From assembly GCA_015680685.1 (NCBI GenBank), contig MNCI01015505.1, positions 96,241 through 160,240 of the forward strand: DNA of 64,000 nucleotides, given 5' to 3'. The translations under genes were made by a program, and so were the position numbers. This DNA comes from Gnetum montanum (lineage: Eukaryota; Streptophyta; Gnetopsida; Gnetales; Gnetaceae). Shown here piece after piece: positions 21,380 through 32,798 of this stretch. The stretch's first letter is position 1. Each line of letters starts with the position of its first letter. Below the pieces are notes generated by a model, which was not told the origin of the DNA, searched no databases, and worked only from the letters and a program-made list of their open reading frames with translations.

Positions 21380-23458
21380 AACTAGGTTAGAAGCATCTAA
21401 GACCAATTTCCCCCTATCTATCATTCTTTGCAAGTCATCCTTCATCACAAGGTAGAAGTTTGTATCATGACCAAGCAGTTAATGATAATGGAAAATGTAG
21501 TCTAGCTTGAAGTATCTAGGTAATTGGGAATCATCCTTTGTTGCCTTAGTGGGATCTTTGGCTATTTTGCATAGTCTCTTGTGTTTCTTTTAAGTGGATT
21601 TAGTCATTTGTTTGTGTTTCATGCATCCACTTCTTGATAGTTGGTCTAGCAACTGAAATGATTTTAATGGAAACATAGTATATTTAGACCTATCCTTCCA
21701 TTCAAAGTTAGATCTATTTATTGTTAATGCAGTGGTCCTAAAATTTGATGGTTGCTTATTGTGGCCATTGGTGGGGGCCTTGGGTAGATTGACCTTCGAC
21801 CCTTGGTTTGTAGTATTTTCTTTGCTATGATAGTGTTGTTTTGTTTGCTCTTTTCTTTGTCTCTTCAAGTGTGTTGGGTTTTATATGCTATTAGGTTGGA
21901 TCATGACTAGCCTCTACAACATCCTCTATATTTTTAGTTTGTGAGAATGCTTGGCTAAGAGACTGTTGATCAAGGTAGTAGAGTTTGGACTTAAAGAAGT
22001 CATTAACTACTTCCTTGAATATAGCTAACAAGTGGGCTTCAGCTATGGGCTATGGTATTTCATTCAATAATCCATTCCACCAATAAATGAATTTTTTTAT
22101 AGGTTCTAAGGACCCCTGCTTGACCTTCATGAGTTGGTCAAGCATTGTGTCAGGCTTCAAGTTATACTTGAAGTGGTTGAAGAACTGGGCTACTAAGTTC
22201 TCCAAAGAAGATATGGATCCTCTATGCAATGCACAATACCAATCAAGTGCTTTCCTAGTCAAAGACATAGGGAAAATCCTCATGATGGTATGAGGCCATG
22301 GTTGCAAGAGTAAACATTCATATCAAAAGGTAATAAGGTGAGCATTAGGGTTACCTTCTCCATTATATTTGCTAAATTGAGGAATGGAGACACCAAGAAG
22401 AAGTGTCAAGGGTGGGACTACAAGACTTATGGGATCATCCTAGAAGAAGTCCATAATCTTGACAGTTTGTGTGGTAGAGGATTTAAGCCTCTTCAACTCC
22501 CTAGTTAGGTCTTAGATTATTTGGAAGGCTTGATCCAAGCCTTGTGATGGCCCCATAGGTTGCAAGGTTTGTACATAAGGTTGTGGCATCTATTGTAAGG
22601 CTTCTAGCCTTGTTATGGGTTTTATGACAGAAGGAGGAGGTTGCATTATGGTTGTGGCTTATGGGCCAAACAAAGAAAAAGATGTTTGTATTGATACTTG
22701 AGGCACATATAGGACAAATCGGGTATATGATCCCTATGTTGCTTAGGGTCCCATGCTAGACCCCATGTGAGTAGTTAATAGATTTGTGGTGGTAAAAACT
22801 ACTATTGATGATTTTATGTATCAAGACTATGTCGTAAATGCATTGATGTGCTATAGTTGGTTGTTTATGGAATTCACTAAGTGTGATGTGTGGCTATAAC
22901 CAATGTGGGATCTACCATAGTAGGGTAAGAAGGAGTGGAAGATGGTGGCACCATGCCCATGGAGAAAATAAAGGCATTGGAGGAAGGTGTTGTGACTTTG
23001 GGGGATGTTTGTTGGAACAATCCTCCTAAGATGTTTTCAAGCTTAGATTCTACCCTAAATTCATCCTCCTCTTCCTATTGTTCCTCAAAGCCAAGCTTGT
23101 CATCTTCCTCTTCCACAGTAATCAATTAGGATAGGATGCTAGAATAGATGTAGTTAAGAGGAATTTGGTCATACAGGAAAGGGATGTACTCCTTTCCATC
23201 CCTGCATATGAGCTCAAACTTCCTTTTGGCCTCAGCTTCAATTCATGAAATTAGCATGCCTACCTATATTTTAGCATAAATGAAGTTATAACAATCTTCA
23301 TTTATGGCTACAAAATCAGGACTCTCCCCTCTAGCCCTCAAAGATCACCTACACTCAATAATGGTAGGGTTCTTGAAATCATACACCCTCATGGCTTGTT
23401 GGCTATGATCTTTGCTAGTGAAAGTGAAGGGCAATTTGGTGGAATTTTGGAAAGACAT
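21380..23458 (-). pseudogene. Element C: gag, Tat/Ogre-like
   Basis: Gag forms the virus-like particle. From ATG 23458 the frame reads MSFQNSTKLPFTFTSKDHSQ and continues with stops. The capsid (retrotransposon gag) domain lies at 22307-22050: IMRIFPMSLTRKALDWYCAL, GSISSLENLVAQFFNHF, VKQGSLEPIKKF. Near 21490-21390 is LLGHDTNFYLVMKDDLQRMI, equal to the GHDT..C.ALK..I..LI motif downstream of the capsid in Tat elements, with Y for the C. A basic Lys/Asn/Gln-rich stretch lies between them (21868-21590). Neighbours: leader and LTR to the right, protease to the left. Confidence 0.82.
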
Positions 23459-25026
23459 GGCTATAGTGCTAAGAATGGCTTAAAATAGGCTATAAATGGT
23501 AAAATAAGAGTAAATTCCAATGAATGGAATTCAAAAACTCTTAACAAGAATGAAAATGGCAAAAAATGATGTACTTACTATAATTAGTAAGTGGGGAATA
23601 AGGGGATTTACCCCTTTACTAGAAATGGAACATTGGAAACATTGGTTGCAAACCTCATCCAAGTTGGCCCTCCAACTACCTCTACACTGAGTATGGCAAG
23701 GGGGAAAAGAAGGGGGGTGAGATAGTGGAAATCTTACACCTTCTTATTTCAATGTTGGAGAGAGGGGGAAAAGTTTGAAGACCAAAATGGAAACTTGGCA
23801 GTTTCCAAAGATGGTTTTGGTAGGCTACCAACTTTTACCACAGAGGGAAAGGTAGGCTTGGCTGGTATGGAAACCAATGTTAGTTTAGTGGCAAAAAATG
23901 TGGCAGCAAAAATTAAATAGTTATTAAGGCTTCCACATTAGCTTTTCTCTAAAAATTCACAACAAATGCTATGAAATTTTAGCACCCAAACCACCTACAG
24001 CTTCCATGCTAAGGTTTCTACTACAGGGGGGTAAAGGTGATGTTGGATTCCTTGGGAATTTTGACTTTAAAAAGCTAGAAAATGGCTTTCAACTTGCAAT
24101 AAAAATAGGTCTAGTCATTAAATTAGTAACAAACCTCACCAACATTGGCCTCCCAACTACTTTCACACTGAGTATGGCAAAGGTAATGAAAGAAGGAGGG
24201 CAAGATGATGGAAATCACATACCTCCTACCCCAACGTTGATGAGGGGAAGGCTAAAAATCAAAGTGGAAAGTTGACATTTTTCCACTAAAACTAGTTTTA
24301 GCTAACTACCAATTTTCTCAGCTTGGAAAAGTGGAGGAAAAGCCAACTCATGGAAGAGTTGAACCATCCACTTCTAGAAACTAGAGAAAAAAATCTTAGC
24401 AGTAAAAAAAATAATAGGGGGAAAAATATCAATGCTAACTTTGGGATGTAAAATTCATAGCAACTGCTATGAAAAACCAAAACACAACCACTTGCAACTT
24501 TCACACTATAGTTTTGGTCATAGGGGGGCAAAGACCAGCATTGATTCTTCAAAGGTTTTAGCTACAAAAATCAAGGAAAAGCTTATAAACAATAACAAAA
24601 AGAATAGATCTGGTCATAGAATTTAGGCGAAGGCCCTTCTTTTAGCACCAAGAAAAACCGTTACAACTGAAAACCTTAGTCATTGAAAAAACCAAGGATC
24701 CTCAATGCAACAATTTTCAACCATGAATCCCCAGGGCCTTCGTAAGAAAAATGGGATTTGAAGTACCATGGCTAGTCTAGCAGATCAACCAGGGACTTAT
24801 GGAATGCAAAACATGGGAATAAAAGAAAATGGAATGCAAAATGAATAGCAGATCTAAAATAATGCACAAATGATAAATAATTATATTTTATACACAAAAC
24901 CCAAAACTTAAAAATTTATTGAGAAAGAAAATAAAGAATAAGTTTGAGAAATGTGTACAAATGGTGTTTGAGTGGGTAGCAAAAGGAGGTCCACTTGTGT
25001 AGGAGTTCAAATCCTATTGAAGCTGA
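23459..25026 (-). other. Leader of element C with about 480-bp internal duplication
   Basis: Lies between the 5' LTR (25027-26184) and the gag start. Two consecutive related blocks start at about 23640 and 24125: CAAACCTCA..CAA.TTGGCC, CACACTGAGTATGGCAA, GATGGAAATC and GTTGA.GAGGGG recur in order about 480 bp apart. The last 60 bases before the LTR contain GTAGGAGTTCAAATCCT, which resembles a tRNA T-arm, on the plus strand where the primer site should be. The canonical CCA complement is missing. Confidence 0.6.
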
Positions 25027-26184
25027 TGGGATCTACTCCATGATCTAGGTACTAAGCCACTCCTGATGCTATCAAGCCTTCCTCAACTACTACAACCTCA
25101 TGTCTACTATTTGGGTCACTACTAGGGGTGAAAAAAGTGGAAAATTTGGATGCTAGATTACTCCATGCCGAGGTTTGGAAATCCCAGAAGTGCAATGTTG
25201 ATACCCAAAATCTACAAATCTCAAGGCTACAATGCTTCCACACTAGGGTTCAAGAGAATGCAAGTATGAAAACTTGCAAGAGCTCTTGAGTGCTTGAAGA
25301 TGCTCCAAGTGTGGAATTAGTGCTTGGAAGATTGCCTATATGCTCAATGAAAAAAAAGTTACTCAATCCTCAAAAATTTCAGAACTTGTAAGTGGGATTT
25401 GAGGTTGGCTTTTATAGGATCTTTAGGTCATGAATGGGACTACAAATTGGTTATGATTTGGCTGCAAATTGGCTGCCAAATTTAGGTGAGATGGGTGCCA
25501 AATTTGGGGGGTTACCATACATAGTAAGTGCTTCCCCCATGGCCATTCCATTTACTATAAATAGCAATCAGGGCACACCTTCCACGCTGGAGATGAATCT
25601 TCTACATTGAGCTCTCCACCACACTTGAAGAAGTGGTTGGTCAATGTTGAAGTGCATGAAGTGATGAATTTTAGCTTTGGTGGCTTCCACAATGGGGGAT
25701 GCAATTTTCCACACTAGGGATGGAGACTTCACACTAGGGGGAAACTTCCACACTAAGGGGGAAAGGTTTCTAGGTTGTGCATGTGGCCTCCATGCTAAAG
25801 GAGGAAAGTTTCCTATACTACCATCTTTCCACACTGGGGGTAGGTGAGATTTACTCCCATGCATGTGCTTCTAACATAGAAAAATGTATACCCCCCATAA
25901 AACCCATCAAATTACCTTTTTTGCATTTCAAAAGGCATTTTCGATCCCTGTGTCGCCGCCCACTCCCCAAGAATAAATATAGATACTATGTGATTTTTTC
26001 ACTTGGGAAATGAGGCTTTGACCACTTATGAGGCATTTTTCAGCCCCAAAAGTATAAAGTATGGGAAATCATTGATTGTGGATTACAATCTTCACATTTA
26101 CAATGAAGTTTTGCCTTAGGTTTCATGGGGTGAAAGCTACATGATGAAGATTAGCTATAATAGGCAAATTTTTGTGGTGTTTCA
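25027..26184 (-). mobile_element. 5' LTR of element C (right copy)
   Basis: On the minus strand it runs from 26184 (TGAAACACCACAAAAATTTG) to 25027 (...GTAGATCCCA). It aligns end to end with 12855-14019. The TATA box is intact on the minus strand (CCTATAAAAGCC, plus-strand 25407-25418). It lies directly upstream of the minus-strand gag. To its right the Athila-like gag of G starts abruptly, so the C element, or its LTR, was inserted into G. Confidence 0.78.
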
Positions 26185-26830
26185 ACAACTATCAATAATA
26201 ATTCCACCACTAATAGTACTACCCAAGTGGAATGCCACCTCAACCTGAGGATTACTATAATCACTGGCAAAATCCATAGTCATGGGGGATGCCACCACCA
26301 AGGCAACAATACTCCTATTGTCAACCAGATCTATATGGCTATTATGTCAAATAATCAATATTACCAAGTGGCTCTACAATCTACACTTCTTCCCATCATT
26401 ACTATTCTTTGAATATCATTAACTTATGACTCCATGTGTCAAATATCCTTTCACATACACTTCTCATTATCCTTATTAGCACCATGCACCTAATACCTCC
26501 ACTCTCTTACCACCTACATCATCTATCCAAGATGAAATACATTCATAGCTCTAGCAATGAAATGCCACAAGAGCAATAAACTTACAAGTGATGACTACTC
26601 AAGTAGCTCTAAGTGTAAGCATTGGAAAGTATCATTTTTAGGCCTAATAATCAACCTAAATCATTACAAGCATCTATGGTTACAGACTCCTCTCAAACTA
26701 TCCAAGGAATGTCTACCAAGCCACATTCAAATAAAAGACCCCAAAATGTTCAAACTATCATATTAACTCATGTGGTTACAAATTAGATAAAACTAGAATA
26801 CCTTCCTAGGAAGAGAACTAACCTTTAAAG
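26185..26830 (+). pseudogene. Relic G: C-terminal gag, Athila-like
   Basis: Plus-strand sequence aligns with the Pro/Gln/Tyr-rich end of gag in E (47090-47620) and F (61050-61560): CAAGTGGAATGCCACCTCAA, then CCACCTACATCATC and a segment ending in a KRPFFRT-equivalent region. The N-terminal gag and capsid are missing, removed at the C LTR junction. All frames have stops. Confidence 0.7.
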
Positions 26831-27206
26831 CCCTTTGATCCATTTTTGGATTTTAGAGAATGATCTATGTAAGGCTTTGTTAGACTCTAGTTCTAATGTG
26901 AATTTAATCTCCCAAGAGATATATAAAACATGAAATCCACCTCCTCTAAAGAATTATAATATTAGGTTGGAGCTTGTTGACAAATCCATTATTGTTCTAT
27001 TAGGATTGGTAGAATATATTGTGACTACTGTGAGTGGATGGTCATATCCAAAAACCTTCTTAGTAATCCATGTGGATAATTATAAGGGTGACTTCCTAAT
27101 TATTATGGGAAGGGCTTATCTAAGTACCATTCATACCAAGCTAGAAATCATAGACCTCTCCTTGAAAATATTCATGGAGAATGAGTTTGGTAAAAATAGA
27201 AATTAA
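26831..27206 (+). pseudogene. Relic G: aspartic protease
   Basis: The frame reads CKALLDSSSNVNLISQEIYK (catalytic D in LLDSSS), a stop, then LELVDKSIIVLLGLVEYIVT and VSGWSYPKTF, and KGDFLIIMGRAYLSTIH. This corresponds residue by residue to the protease of D (40918-41180) and F (61725-62000). The usual D-S/T-G is D-S-S here. Confidence 0.8.
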
Positions 27207-29060
27207 GAGAGTTCTATGCATTACGTATAGTAACACAGGTTCAACTACATGCAAAAAATATGAGTAATCAAGAGCACATCTATTACAACATGCAAGATGG
27301 ATGTTGAAACTACCAGTATTCAAAGGTTCTTATACATAGTAGTCACAAACTAGGAAGGCATCCAGAGGCTAACTACAAGCAACAACTCTAATTCTATAAT
27401 ATGCATGGAACTAACAAAGATCCTCACAAGTGCATATATAAATAAGATGGATGAGATGGATTAAATCATGAGCCAACTCTTCAAAGCTAAGCATAAAAAA
27501 AATTAAAGATAGATTGGGGAGAGTTGGAAGTCCCTAACACCTCTAAACATAAGCCCTTAGAATTAAGATCCTTATTAACATCTTTAGAATATGTATTCTT
27601 AGACAATAAAAAGCCAATAACCATAAATGTCCAACTCACTAAAGAACAAAACAAAAATTTGCTGAAAGTAGTTAACAAATGGCCAACAATCTTTTTCTAA
27701 TCATATGATGAGATAATAGGGATAGATCCATACATATTCCAACATCAAATCTATACAAACTCTACTATTAAACCCAAGAGGTAGCCATAAAGAGAGTCAT
27801 ATTCAAAGCTAAAATAGATTGTTAAAAAGGAAGTTCAAAAAATTATTAAGGTTGGGTTCATTTATCTAGTTCTAGATAATGAGTGAGTAAGCTTTCTTGT
27901 TATTATACCAAAAAAAGGAAGGCAATCGAGAGATTGTATAGACTTCAAACTATTGAACATGACCACTTTCAAAGACCATTTTCCATTACCATTTGTGGAC
28001 GAAGTGTTGGATACTATTATAATATACAGTTACTATAGTTTTCTAGAAGGATATAGTGGTTTCAATTAGATTTAAATTACTTCAAAGGACCAAGTCAAAA
28101 CAACATTCACAAGTCCTTGTGGAACTTTTGCATACAAAAAGATTTCCTTTGGTCTATGTAATATTTCTGTAACTTTCCAATGCCTAGTCCTCAACATCTT
28201 TCAATAGCAAATTAGCAATGATGTGAAAGTATTCATGGATGACTCCGCCACCTATGATGATAATTTTAAACAAACCTGGGATCATCTTAAGTAGGTGATA
28301 AACGATGTGTGGAAACAAACCTACGGCTCAATTAATTGAAGAGTCATTTAATGGTCTAGGAGGTCACTATCTTTGAACACTGAATTTCATAAAAAGGTAT
28401 TGAGATGAATTCTAAAAAGGCAAAGCTCATCCAAGTAATTACCAGATAATTTCAAACAATCAAGAATGTGAGGTCATTCCTTGGACATACTAGTTACTAC
28501 AGGGCTTTCATTGAAAACTTCTCAAATATCATTAAGATACTTGTTGATCTTAGTAAGAAGGATGTAGCATTTGAATAGACTGAGTGCAAACAAGCATTCT
28601 AGCACTTCAAGTAAACCCTCATAGAAATACTAATTCTATGCGTACCTAATTGGTTCAAATCTTTTCATATTATGATTGATGCATCCAATTATGAATTTGG
28701 AGCAATGCTTTCACAAATGGACAATCAAAAACATCCATTCTAATCCATTGTGCAAGTAGAAGCATTGTGGGTGCATAACCTAATTACACCACTATAAAAA
28801 AGAAACTCATAGTGATTGTATAACTTCTTGGGAAATTCAATAAATATGTGCTTGGATACCCTATTTTTATAAACACTAATCATAGTGCAATTTACTTCCT
28901 CATGAATAAGAAAATAATGAGCCCCCCATGTTATACAATGGTTAGTGATCGTACAAAAGTTTGATTTGATAATGGTGGACTAAAAGAGAATTGAGAATGT
29001 GATTTCCAATCATTTATCTTGTTTAAAATGGGATAATAAGGCCTGTGAAGAACCTTTATT
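27207..29060 (+). pseudogene. Relic G: reverse transcriptase and RNase H
   Basis: After a linker, RT motifs occur in order. They are IPKKGRQSRDCIDFKLLN at about 27900, DHFPLPFVDEVLD at about 27975, CGTFAYKKISFGLCN at about 28120 and the catalytic VFMDD at about 28230. The thumb follows. RNase H shows MIDASNYEFGAML at about 28675 and the VVADHLSRL-equivalent at about 29000 (VISNHLSCLKWDN). Frameshifts and TAG/TAA stops are frequent. The layout matches F at 62360-63900. Confidence 0.83.
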
Positions 29061-30450
29061 TAACAAATTGTTAGATGAGCTTCACTTTGCTAGGTAGTTG
29101 AAGTTCAAGCTCCAAGAATTACAAAATGGTACAATGGGTTTCTTTCCTATCTATTCACAAAGGAGACTCCTACAAGATGGAACCATAGAAGAAAATAAGA
29201 GTTCCTCCACCAAGTTAAACACTACCTCAAGATAGAGGAAAACCTCTATAAAATCTATGTAGATGGTTTGGTATGATTGTTTGTACTTGATGAAGATCAA
29301 CTACAAGTCCTCTAGGATGCCCATGGAGGTCCTTGTGGAGGCCACTATGTAAGAAAAAGAATGATCATAAAAATTATCATGACAAGATATATATGGCCTA
29401 TGATCTTTAGGAATGCTCACCATTTTCCTCATTCATGTAAGTAATGTTAATGGGATAAAAGGATAACAACTAGTATGGAAGGGCTCCAACAATGGATCCA
29501 ATAACTAGAGTCTTTCAACCTTTGGGGAATTGATTTTATAGGAACCATCACTCCCATGTTTAATGGAAACTCACAAATTATTGTTGTTGTTGATTATTAT
29601 ACCAAATTGATTGAATTTGTAGTTGTTACTAATTGTACTCTTTCCACTATTGCTCAATTCTTTCAAAAACATGTGGTAATTAGGTTTGGTACGCCTAGGA
29701 CATTAATTTTTGATAATAAAACCCATTTCATAGGTGCCACATTTCACAAGTTAATGTAACATTTAGGTGTGAAACATAAATTTACAACTCCTTATCACCC
29801 ATAAGCTAATGGACAAGTTGAAGTCACCAACAAGGAGATCACAAGGATTTTGTTGGGAATCATTAGTAGATAAAGAAAGGATTAGAGAACCAAACTTAAC
29901 AATGTCCTATATCTCTATCGCTTAACATGAAAACTCCCTATAGGGTACTCTCCCTATGAGTTAGTGTACAAAAAGTTGTCCAAGCTTCCAATTCAAATTG
30001 AACTCCATACACTCATAACTACATGTGACCTTGACCTAAACATTAACTTAACACAAAAGAAAAGACTAATGGTGCTTAATACACTTGATGAGAATTAAAG
30101 GGTAGCTTTGATGATGAATGAAATGCATAAGGCATACCACAAACAACATCATGATGCTTGAATAAGAAAAGTTGCATTTTAATCATGAGACAAGTTTCTT
30201 TAATGGAGTTTCATACATGTGCCTCAATGAACTAAGTTCCAAACATTGTGGAAATAATCATACATTATACACTCAACTTTTTCTTCTAGGGCTATGATGA
30301 TTTACCACCCAAAAAGCCCTAAAAAGCACATGATGGTCAACATCCAACAACTAAAATCCTTTAAAGACTTCCAAGTAACCGACCACAACCACAACACCTC
30401 AACACAAGGTCAAGCTTGCTTCATTTTCAGAATCTCCTCCTTTTAACTTA
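29061..30450 (+). pseudogene. Relic G: integrase
   Basis: The core domain is the longest open piece (29556-29759). Motifs: WGIDFIGTITPMFNG at about 29520, VVVDYYTKLIEFV, FDNKTHFIGATF (D of the second acidic position) and ANGQVEVTNKEI at about 29805 with the catalytic E. YSPYELVYKKLSKLP and MHKAYHKQHHDA follow. The gene ends near 30440, where F- and E-type elements have a stop followed by GGGGG-type purines (here AGTCATGAAGGAGAAGACC). Confidence 0.83.
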
Positions 30451-30800
30451 GTCATGAAGGAGAAGACCATTTTCCCTAATACCTTGAAGAGGATGAAGGT
30501 TTTTATTCTTTTTTTTTACATCATTTATTTTACATTTTCTTTTTTTTTTACCTTTCGATGTTTTCATATATTTTACTTTTACTTCTACTTTACATTACCT
30601 TTATGTTTTCTTTTACTTTTACTTTTTCTTTCCTTTGTTGTGATATCCAATTTTATTCCATTGCTATTTTGAATTTTGATGATTACTAAATGTAGCTATC
30701 AAGATTGTAACCATCTATATAGGCCAACTTCATTTTTGAATTATGCTCTCTATATAGGCCAACTTTATTTTTTAAATTATGCTAGATTCACAAGTCATTT
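30451..30800 (+). other. T-rich remnant of the G 3' noncoding region
   Basis: A TTTTAC/TTTTTC-rich stretch equivalent to 41640-41800 in D and 51300-51400 in E. The open frame crossing it encodes only Phe/Leu/Tyr low complexity and is not a gene. Confidence 0.55.
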
Positions 30801-31200
30801 CTAAAGGTTATCATGGAAAATGTTGGGAACCAAATTATCTTTTTTTACTACCTATCATTCACAAAGTGATGGCTAAATTGAAGTTGTGAATAAATCATTG
30901 TTGAAAATATTGAGGTGGCTTTGTGAGAATCAATGCTAAAGATGGGGATATCTTTTGGCTCATATTGAGTTTAGCTACAACAATTTTTGTAATTCTAATA
31001 ACGGGAAAGGTCCATTCATGGAAAAAATTAATCAAGGTTGGCAAATGAATTAAGGTATGAACCACAACCCCTCGTAATTTGGCAAAAATTGATTTTTTGT
31101 AATCCCATGTTTAAGAAAAGAAACCCAATGTTTGGAACAAGCCTATAAAAAGCAAATGAAGCTTAATGGTCAAATGCTCTTAAAAGAGTTGTGAGTACAA
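30801..31200 (+). pseudogene. Integrase scrap of a different gypsy lineage, probably chromovirus
   Basis: Reading across frames gives a STTYHSQSDGQTEVVNKSL-like match (from CTACCTATCATTCACAAAG at about 30850), then KILRWLCENQ, AHIEFSYNNF and a TGKGPF-like end. This order (H.Q.DGQTEVVNRSL...LR...W...L...EFAYN) is typical of chromovirus integrase and differs from the Athila-like copies. There is no other part of that element here. Confidence 0.55.
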
Positions 31201-31404
31201 AGAGGTGTCTCATATTTGTAAGACCATTGTAAAGCTTAATTGTAAACATTTGAGTCTTAAAGGTTGTCAAAGTAGAGACCTATCATAGCATTGTTCCAAG
31301 AACTTGGATGTTGTTTGGTTATAGACATTTGTACTCTAATTTGTGGCATTGGATAAAGAAGTTTTCTTTTCTTGTTCAACCTATCTTGTCTTTGAGCTCA
31401 ATGA

Positions 31405-31575
31405 GTTTCATTGGCAACCGGGTGTATTAAGATCCTCACCAACTCACAAGTTTGATTCCCATGGGCATCATTAAGTTAAATCTTTAAAAATAAAAATCAT
31501 AAAAGGAACTATGAAACTTCTTTATTTAAAGAATCCAAAGGAGTCTTTGTAATCGCAAGTAAAGATTCAATTCCA
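31405..31575 (+). mobile_element. tRNA-derived SINE, copy 1
   Basis: A tRNA-like head holds a B-box-like AGTTTGATTCC (31449-31459). It is followed by CATTAAGTTA, an A-rich link, and a body AAAAGGAACTATGAAACTT, AATCCAAAGGAGTCT, GTAAAGATTCAATT. The copy at 36488-36659 shares head, link and body in the same order. The RNA polymerase III A box is weak. Confidence 0.55.
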
Positions 31576-31633
31576 AATAAATTAAACCCCACACTTCAAT
31601 TTGCATTCATGTCCAAATCTTCTATCCATAGCT

Positions 31634-31778
31634 AAATCTTATATTACTAATATAGTAGGTCGTTGTAAGATCTCTTTGTGGTGCGTGTGCGGAAGATCTT
31701 GTGTTACTGATATCATATACTAACGCAAAGTCGTCGGAAGATCTCTTCGTGCTGCCTACGTGGAAGATCTCTTGGAGA
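31634..31778 (+). repeat. Imperfect tandem repeat with GGAAGATCT motifs
   Basis: GTCGTTGTAAGATCTCTTTG at 31659 and GTCGTCGGAAGATCTCTTCG at 31730 start two similar units 71 bp apart. ATCTTATATTACTAATAT and ATCTTGTGTTACTGATAT repeat in the same way. Function is unknown. Confidence 0.65.
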
Positions 31779-32356
31779 AAAAGGCATCACCAAACTGACA
31801 CATGAGGTTTTGTTCACCTCTTCAATAAATATATTAAAGTATATACATAAGTATGGACATTGCACATAGATTTAGATTATACAGCTGTGCGCTTGAGGAA
31901 AAAAATATAAACCCAAGAATTTGGAATATTCTATTATTTTTCTACAAACAGAACTCTAAATGAAATACTGGATATTCTATTATTTGTTCGACAAATAAAA
32001 CTCCAGCATAGTGCTTCTTAAGACGACCATCCAGGGAAGAAAATTTGAATATTCTACAAAGAACTGTACAGTTTATAATTGATATAGCTCCCCTAGCGAA
32101 AACCATTTTACAGATTCATTATGTTGTTGCAAGCTATTGTCCAAAGTACGGATCGTGCAAACACTCATAGAGAACTATCATTGAAATTTCCTTGTAAGGA
32201 AATATTTTGCTACTAACCAAATGTTCCCTTCATACAAATAGTGACGGAGATTTGCAAATGTTATCTCAAGAATCCCCCCTAATACGGACTTAACTCCCTA
32301 ACAGCTTTTTTACACTTGCTTTCTGTTCCGCTGTCAACCTGCTGGGAAACTTGACA
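31779..32356 (-). other. Likely 3' untranslated region of the J-protein gene
   Basis: Downstream (minus strand) of the stop codon at 32357. It contains the ancestral last 70 bases of coding sequence left behind by a duplication (32291-32360) and a short repeated ATATTCTATTATTT at 31926 and 31972. No canonical AATAAA was found on the minus strand in this stretch. Confidence 0.45.
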
Positions 32357-32430
32357 TCAATAACTCCCTAACAGCTTTTTTACACTTGCTTTCTGTTCCG
32401 CTGTCAACCTGCTGGGAAACTTGACATCAA
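32291..32430 (-). repeat. Perfect 70-bp tandem duplication at the end of the J-protein coding sequence
   Basis: 32291-32360 and 32361-32430 are identical over all 70 bases. The copy nearer the gene is coding. The other now lies after the stop. The original stop (GGGAGTTAA, still visible in the outer copy) became GGG AGT TAT TGA at the junction, adding one tyrosine. Confidence 0.97.
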
Positions 32431-32798
32431 ATTTGATTCTGAGGTTTCCTTTCTTGCCAGCTTCTTTCGGAAGAGGCATGCCTTCATTAGGAACAACTTT
32501 CTCATAGCCTGGCTTGATAATATCATTAATTGGAATGGTCAGAGTTCTTCCATCTAGAGTAGTTAAATTCACAGTGTACCCAGTAAGAGCTTCAGCAAGA
32601 GAGATCTTCTGCGTAACGACCAAGTCATTACCATCCCTTTTGTACACCTCATGAGGCTTTTCGTCTATGATGAAGACGAGATCAGCTGGGATTACATTAG
32701 GCTCCTCATGACCTTTCTCGGGAAATGTAATTTTTGTTCCTTTCTTCCACCCAGGTTTGATTTTGATAGTCAGAATCTCTTCAACAGGTAATGTCTTG
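32357..32798 (-). CDS. J-protein exon 3 (residues 199-345)
   Basis: Acceptor TTTTCAG|C completes Gly199, followed by [10 protein letters not shown] and the C-terminal domains ([45 protein letters not shown]), ending KKLLGSY then TGA. A 70-bp duplication created the final Tyr and the present stop. Family members end around LLGS/LLGG, so function should not suffer. Confidence 0.92.

Noticed and set aside
24975-25026. Primer-binding site of element C
   Set aside because: A T-arm-like GAGTTCAAATCC is at the right place, but the complement of the tRNA CCA end is missing next to the LTR, so the tRNA cannot be named and a SINE head is equally possible.
30454-30672. Phe/Leu/Tyr-rich frame resembling a membrane protein
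   Set aside because: Low-complexity T-rich noncoding tail after integrase; the equivalent tails in D and E do not share the frame.
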